NCBI GenBank assembly: GCA_038502055.1
Contig: JAXRKN010000026.1
Coordinates: forward strand, 496,001 to 560,000
Reading direction: 5' to 3'
DNA length: 64,000 bases
Source: Tanytarsus gracilentus
Lineage: Eukaryota; Arthropoda; Insecta; Diptera; Chironomidae
Shown piece after piece: positions 58,794 to 64,000 of this stretch. The notes beneath the pieces were generated by a model. The model had not been told where the DNA came from. It ran no database searches and saw only the letters and a program-made list of their open reading frames with translations. A program made the translations under genes and the position numbers. The stretch's first letter is position 1. Each line of letters begins with the position of its first letter.

Positions 58794-60147
58794 AGATGAG
58801 CTGAATTTGATCAAAGAACATTGCATTGATGTCGCTGCTTGGTACTTGATGATAGGAGAATATTCAAAAATTAAACAAACGACAAAATCTCCTTCAATTT
58901 TTTATCGTGACTATCATCAACTAAACTGTTAAGAAATTCCATTGCTTTCGTCAAAACGCATTTTTCTACATGTCCTGCATTTATTTATAAAGTATTTTTA
59001 TCCAAGAAGAAATTTATTTATTTTCAATTAATTTTTGAGGTCAGCTATGAAATATGCAAAATGTAGTGAAAACATTTTCAGGGATTTTTTTAATTGATTT
59101 TCATTTACAGCGTTTGGATGAAAAATTTGCCACATTGTAGGACATTCAACTTTCTTGGCAATTTTCACAACTTAACATAATAATTTTATTTAAAGATATT
59201 ATCAAAAAATGAAATTTTAGTTTTTTAACAGTTTTAAAAACGATCAAAATACGTTTCATATTTCATAGATGATCGCTAAATAATTATTTTTTCTGATTTT
59301 CACGCTAAAGTATTTTTTAAGCAATCTTAACTGGTGGAGTTATTTTTGAAACTTTATTTTGAGTCACACAAAAAGTATTTTTAAGATTTTTCTTGCTTTC
59401 AAAAGATTTAATTTAATTAAAGTATTGCGTATGTGCTGCCTCAATAAATCTTAACACATGCAAAAATTATTAATCACTTTGATAAAAAAATTCAATTCTA
59501 TTAAAAATTCCAGAAAAATTTACATTCCTATTGAAAAAATAGCTTAAAAGCATTTTGAACGAAGAAAAAAATTAAATTTTAAGAATGTGCAAAGTTCATT
59601 GTGTAAAAAATCAATTTGTGATTATAAATTTGATGCTAATAAAAGAAAGAAATTCTACAACATGAAAAAATCTCTCTTTTTTTCGAAAATTTCAGACAAC
59701 TAAATTTTCACTCGGATTTTCACGCATGTGTGAGGCAACAGGAATTTTCATTGACACCCACACGCGTCTTAACGACATCATCTCTTACTCATTTTTAGTT
59801 ACCTAATCTACAAATTTTAACAACCCTAAAAATCATTCAATTGCAATTTGAGTTTCAACTGAAATCGACAGGTTGAAAATTCAACAGGTGCAAAAGTATT
59901 AAAATTTTCCATGCAATTTGAAATGTCGAAATGTCAGCATGAATGCACTGATTAACAGCATGATGAAAGTTTAAAACCCACACACATTTTTTCTCTCACT
60001 TTCCCCTCAACAAGGCACCGAAGATCGTCTCAAAAAAGTTGTTGGGGAAATTCGGAAAATTTTCATGTGTTTGTGTGAATTTTCTCATTTCTAAAAATTT
60101 TCTCCTCCGCTCTCTCTGAAAAGTATATTTTTTTGCTCCTGCGGCAT
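58794..60147. other. Intergenic between Tm1 and Tm2
   Basis: AT-rich spacer with no coding frame. It should hold the Tm1 distal poly(A) site and Tm2 upstream regulatory DNA. Confidence 0.5.
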
Positions 60148-61216
60148 CTAAAAATAAAAGTTTTCAGCATTACTGAGCGGGCGGTGAACGATCGGGAGAA
60201 ATTGATTTTTCTTCTCCTCAAAGCCCTCACGCACACACACACACAGCAGCGCTGTCGAAATCACATCGGTCGTGCGTTCGTGAAGGAGCCGAATTTATTT
60301 TTGGCCCGTTCGCTTCTAATATGTTGCATTTGCCAGTGCTATCGTGTGTTTTGTGTCGCGAGGATCGTTACCAGAGCGCTCAGGTCAGTTTTTTGGCTAG
60401 TGTGTTTTATGGTAGAGAGCTGAAAATTTTTTCCTCCTTCTTCACTTCACTTCAACCACTCGGCGAAAAATTATTTTCACCTCAAGGTTTTTGAGTAATT
60501 TTTTAATTTTAAATATTCCTGGAATGATAAAAAAGTGACAATGAAATGGTGATCGATGATGATGAAGTGATAACGATTGTGTTAAAAAAATTAATTCGAA
60601 CCGCCCACAAACATGATCACATCATGAAAAATAGTTTAATTGAAAAATATGCAAAAAAAAAATTTCATTTAAAGTGAAAAAAAATATTCATCATTTCTAC
60701 ATTTGGATGCGAGAGGAGAAAAAAATAAGAAGAAAATAACTCCTCGTCTATGTGGGAAAATGTTCATGAGATGAAGAAAAAAATGTGAAACGTTAAAATC
60801 TATTTTTGAAATCGCGGTGAAATGAGAAAATCTGTGAGCAGTGTGTGAAAATATTCAAATAGGCTCATCATCATCATCATCGCCATTTCGTCGTCGTGAT
60901 CATTGAGCTTTTTTCTCACTTTCTGTAAATGAGATCATTCTGGAAAATTTGACATGTCACGTGTGTGTTGGGTTAGGTCGATTGATGATCGATTGAGGAG
61001 AATTGACATGACGTCACTTAAGTTATTTACAACCAAAATTGCTCCACATTACAAACACATCTGTCTTTTTTTATAACTCTGGGATTTTTTTCTCTCTCTA
61101 ATCCTACACGAAAAAAAATAAAGAAAATTCGTTAATAATTTTTTCCATTGCAGTTCTTTTCATTTGAAACATTTTTCTGATCTTGGTGGGAGAGTAAATA
61201 GACAAAAACAGCCAAA
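60148..61216 (+). promoter_or_regulatory. Tm2 promoter, non-coding exon and 5'UTR intron
   Basis: A MEF2-consensus box CTAAAAATAA (60148-60157) sits just upstream of an initiator-like TCAGCAT (60164). TATATTT is at 60124. A non-coding exon likely runs to 60383 (CAG, donor GTCAGT), and the 5'UTR resumes at 61154 after CATTGCAG, 63 bases before the ATG. A short (CA)n run is at about 60231-60244. Confidence 0.55.
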
Positions 61217-62987
61217 ATGGACGCAATTAAGAAGAAAATGCAAGCGATGAAGCTTGAGAAGGACAACGCTCAAGATAAGGCCGATACATGCGAGAATCAA
61301 GCTAAGGACGCCAATGCCAAAGCCTCAAAGGTCGAGGAAGAAGTCGCTGACTTGATCAAGAAATTGGCACAAGTCGAGTGCGATCTCGAGTCACACAAGA
61401 ATGCTTTGGAGCAGGGCAACAAAGATTTGGAGGAGAAGGAAAAATTGCTCACAGCCACCGAATCAGAAGTCGCCGCATTGAATCGTAAAACGCAACAGGT
61501 TGAAGAGGATTTGGAAAAGTCAGAAGAACGCTCGACAACTGCCATGCAAAAACTCTTGGAAGCAACACAAGCTGCTGATGAAAATAACCGGTAAAATTTG
61601 TTTGAATTTAAAAATCACGTTAAAATTAAATTACTTTCTTAAACTTCAGTATGTGCAAAGTATTGGAAAATCGTGCCCAGCAAGACGAAGAGCGCATGGA
61701 CCAATTGAGCAATCAACTCAAAGAGGCCCGTCTCCTCGCTGAAGATGCTGATGGCAAATCTGATGAAGTGTCACGTAAGCTCGCCTTCGTTGAAGATGAA
61801 TTGGAAGTCGCTGAAGATCGTGTGAAGTCAGGTGAAGCCAAGATCATGGAACTTGAAGAAGAATTAAAGGTACATTTAAATTTAGAAAAACCGTTAAATT
61901 AGAAATGTTGACCATCCTCAATTTTCAACTAGGTTGTCGGTAACTCATTGAAATCATTGGAAGTCTCAGAAGAGAAGGCCAACCAGCGAGTGGAGGAATT
62001 CAAACGTCAATTGAAATCATTAACCTTGAAGCTTAAGGAAGCCGAGAACCGTGCTGAGTACGCCGAGAAGACAGTCAAGAAGTTGCAAAAGGAAGTCGAC
62101 AGACTCGAAGGTATGTTTTTGGAGCGTTGCCAAAAAAACTTCTCTTCACTTCGTTTTCTTCAAATTTTATTTTACTCTTTTTCTAAACAAACGAGAAGAA
62201 ATTCGTTTGAAAATTGCGAGAGAAAAAAATCTACGCAAAATTATTTCTGTCTCTCGCAACATTTTCTACATCTTTAATTCCTCTAAGTTAAAAATCTACA
62301 AGCTGATGATGATCTCTTTACAATTTAAACCTTGAACTAATTTCTTCTTATTTTTTTTCTATACACACGCAATAATTTAATTAAATATTTTTTTGAATGC
62401 ATTTTGCTTTTGAATGTTGCTGTTTTGTTATTTTTTTGAAATTTTTAAATTTATCAACTATTTTTTTTGGATTCCAATTTATTTGATCACGTGCTGTTTT
62501 ATTATTTTATTTTAATATAATTGAAAAATTTGCAGATAGAGTACGACGTGAAAAAGACAAGTACAAATTCATGGTTACTGATATGGAAGCGACCTTCCTC
62601 GAAATGGCTGGATTTTAATTATAAACTCCACATTGTGCTTTCCTTTCGTTTTTTTCGTGTGTCCATTTGTGTAAAAAATTCTTTCGTTTATCAGGAAAAA
62701 GAAATTTGTGATAATTTTTTACACTCAACATTTTATTCGTGATCGTTTCGAGAAAATCAAAAAAAATCATTTGTCCATTTTGAGCCATATAGAAAAAAAA
62801 ACAAATTGAGATTTGCTAAAAAAATCATTTTAGATGAGAAAAATTTTGTAAATTAACTTTTAATCAACTTTTTGTTTAATGTTTCTTCAAACCTATTTTT
62901 ACAGACAAACTCGCCGTCCAAAAAGAAACTTACAATGCTATCTGCGCCGATATGGACACAACATTTGCCGAAATGGCCGGCTTCTAA
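61217..62987 (+). CDS. Tm2: Tropomyosin 2
   Basis: Exons 61217-61590, 61650-61869 and 61933-62110, then one of two 83-nt last exons, 62536-62618 or 62905-62987; either gives 284 aa. The start MDAIKKKMQAMKLEKDNAQD and the body (LLTATESEVAALNRK, MCKVLENRAQQDEERMDQL, SRKLAFVEDELEVAEDRV) match Drosophila Tm2, the muscle tropomyosin. Internal exons that are split and alternative in Tm1 are fused here, so only the tail varies. The protein winds along thin filaments and with troponin gates contraction. Confidence 0.95.
62536..62987 (+). CDS. Tm2: Tm2 alternative terminal exon pair
   Basis: 62536-62618 (DRVRREKDKYKFMVTDMEAT) and 62905-62987 (DKLAVQKETYNAICADMDTT) are both 83 nt after good acceptors (TTTGCAG, TTTACAG). 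Both end (F)(L/A)EMAGF before TAA. They replace each other as the final overlap region. Confidence 0.9.
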
Positions 62988-64000
62988 ATTCATTTTTCCG
63001 TTCACGTTACTCTTTTACGATCACTTCAAATATCCCGATTATTCCATTCAAAATTATTCTTTCTCTCTCTCTTTTTTTAATCCAAAATTTATGCTACAAA
63101 ATCCAACCATCAAAAATAAATATTATAAATCAGCCCACCAAAAACACACACTGATAATAATTTCATGTAGGAAATTTTTTTGCATAATATTTTTGTGCTC
63201 TATTTTTTTTTGAGGAGATAAAAAATTCGCAATTTTTTTTGATCCAAAAAGAATTCCAGAGTCGAATTTTTCTCAATACTTTTTTTATTAGTTAAAAAAA
63301 TCATCTTGCCATGATTGAGTAGAAATATGTTTTTGAGAAATGTACACACAATTTCATAAACACACCACACACACACTCTTCGCACTAACTTGCTATGTCA
63401 GTCAACTAACATCTCTGTTCTAATAACTAACCTTAACCATCCTCCTGAACTCACTCTCAAAAGAAAGTTAAAAATGTTAGTTATGATAAAAAAAAATAAA
63501 AATTATGATGAAAGATGGAAAACAGAATTGATATGCAATTAGAGAAACAACGAGCGATGGTTCAAGTGATGATGAATGACGACAAATGGAAAACTCTTTC
63601 TAATCTAATTTGCCAAAAAAAAAATAATCAATCGCTGCTATTAATCTTTATAAAAGCCTGATATAATTGTTCGTAAGGTACTTTTTATTTTCTCTCTCTT
63701 TATTTATTTTTCTGTTTTAACTTGCACTAACATTAATTTTTTAATTTATCATCTGATGAGTTTAAAGAATATTCAAATAGGCAAATATATAATTTTGCTT
63801 TTTCTATGGGTTGATTTTTATTATATAACATTAAATAACTTAAATTTGAATTCAAGAATTTTAAAAAATCTTAGTTTTGTTTCTATGCAAAATTTTATCT
63901 TTTACACAATTTTAACACATTTTTGCCTTATGAAATTTATATTTAAAAATCAACTCCGCAAAGAAAACTTTAAATTAAAATATTAATTCAAATAGGAGTC
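62988..64000. other. Tm2 3' region and downstream sequence
   Basis: AATAAA at 63115-63120 is a plausible Tm2 poly(A) signal. The remainder is AT-rich with A/T runs. No gene could be supported up to the end of the window. Confidence 0.5.

Noticed and set aside
63756..63986. 76-residue frame at the right edge
   Set aside because: Low-complexity Ile/Leu/Phe/Asn translation without domain or splice support.

Overview
The window is a piece of an AT-rich insect nuclear genome, most likely a lower (nematoceran) fly such as a midge; the order is inferred from gene content and AT bias and was not tested. Reasons: spliced genes with many 50-80 nt GT-AG introns, insect-type core promoters (TATA plus TCAGTT initiators), and clear homologues of Drosophila genes that are insect hallmarks (beta-heavy spectrin karst, CP190, ear, and Tm1 with its troponin-H and atypical N-terminal exons). 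No bacterial, viral or CRISPR feature was seen.

Layout. 176-2048: Pcd (pterin carbinolamine dehydratase, with a probable mitochondrial leader) and a short TRAIP/nopo-like RING protein. 2706-25065: kst, the apical beta-heavy spectrin, about 4,296 aa in 17 exons including a cassette, with two alternative first coding exons, a long first intron holding a degenerate TIR element with a minisatellite, and a possible 50-aa small ORF. 25320-25661 (-): a tiny secreted Tyr-rich peptide. 26337-26676: a small Lys/Ala/Pro-rich protein. 26947-29635 (-) Cog1, head-to-head with Aarsd1 (29803-31199). 31542-32622 (-): a TspanC8 tetraspanin. 33260-35243 (-) ear (AF9/ENL), head-to-head with Msh2 (35579-38470). 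38893-39193: a decayed duplicate of the Msh2 3' end. 39439-42722: Cp190. 43200-43556 (-) COX16, head-to-head with MRG15 (43708-45041). 46378-58793: Tm1. 61217-62987: Tm2.

The most striking locus is Tm1. Three promoters or first exons (muscle, atypical Tm1-I/C-type, cytoplasmic) feed a common core that contains two 118-nt exons, two 71-nt exons and three 63-nt exons. Each set looks mutually exclusive because its members are identical in length and phase. Four clear terminal exons follow, including the Pro/Ala-rich troponin-H tail, and a possible fifth. Reconstructed lengths (284/285, 252, about 411 and 435 aa) match the known tropomyosin classes. Tm2 follows in tandem with two alternative last exons. 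Three head-to-head pairs (Cog1/Aarsd1, ear/Msh2, COX16/MRG15) probably share promoters. All exon models were assembled by hand from splice sites and reading frame; the kst, Msh2, Cp190, Aarsd1, Cog1, tetraspanin and tropomyosin models all close in frame from start to stop.
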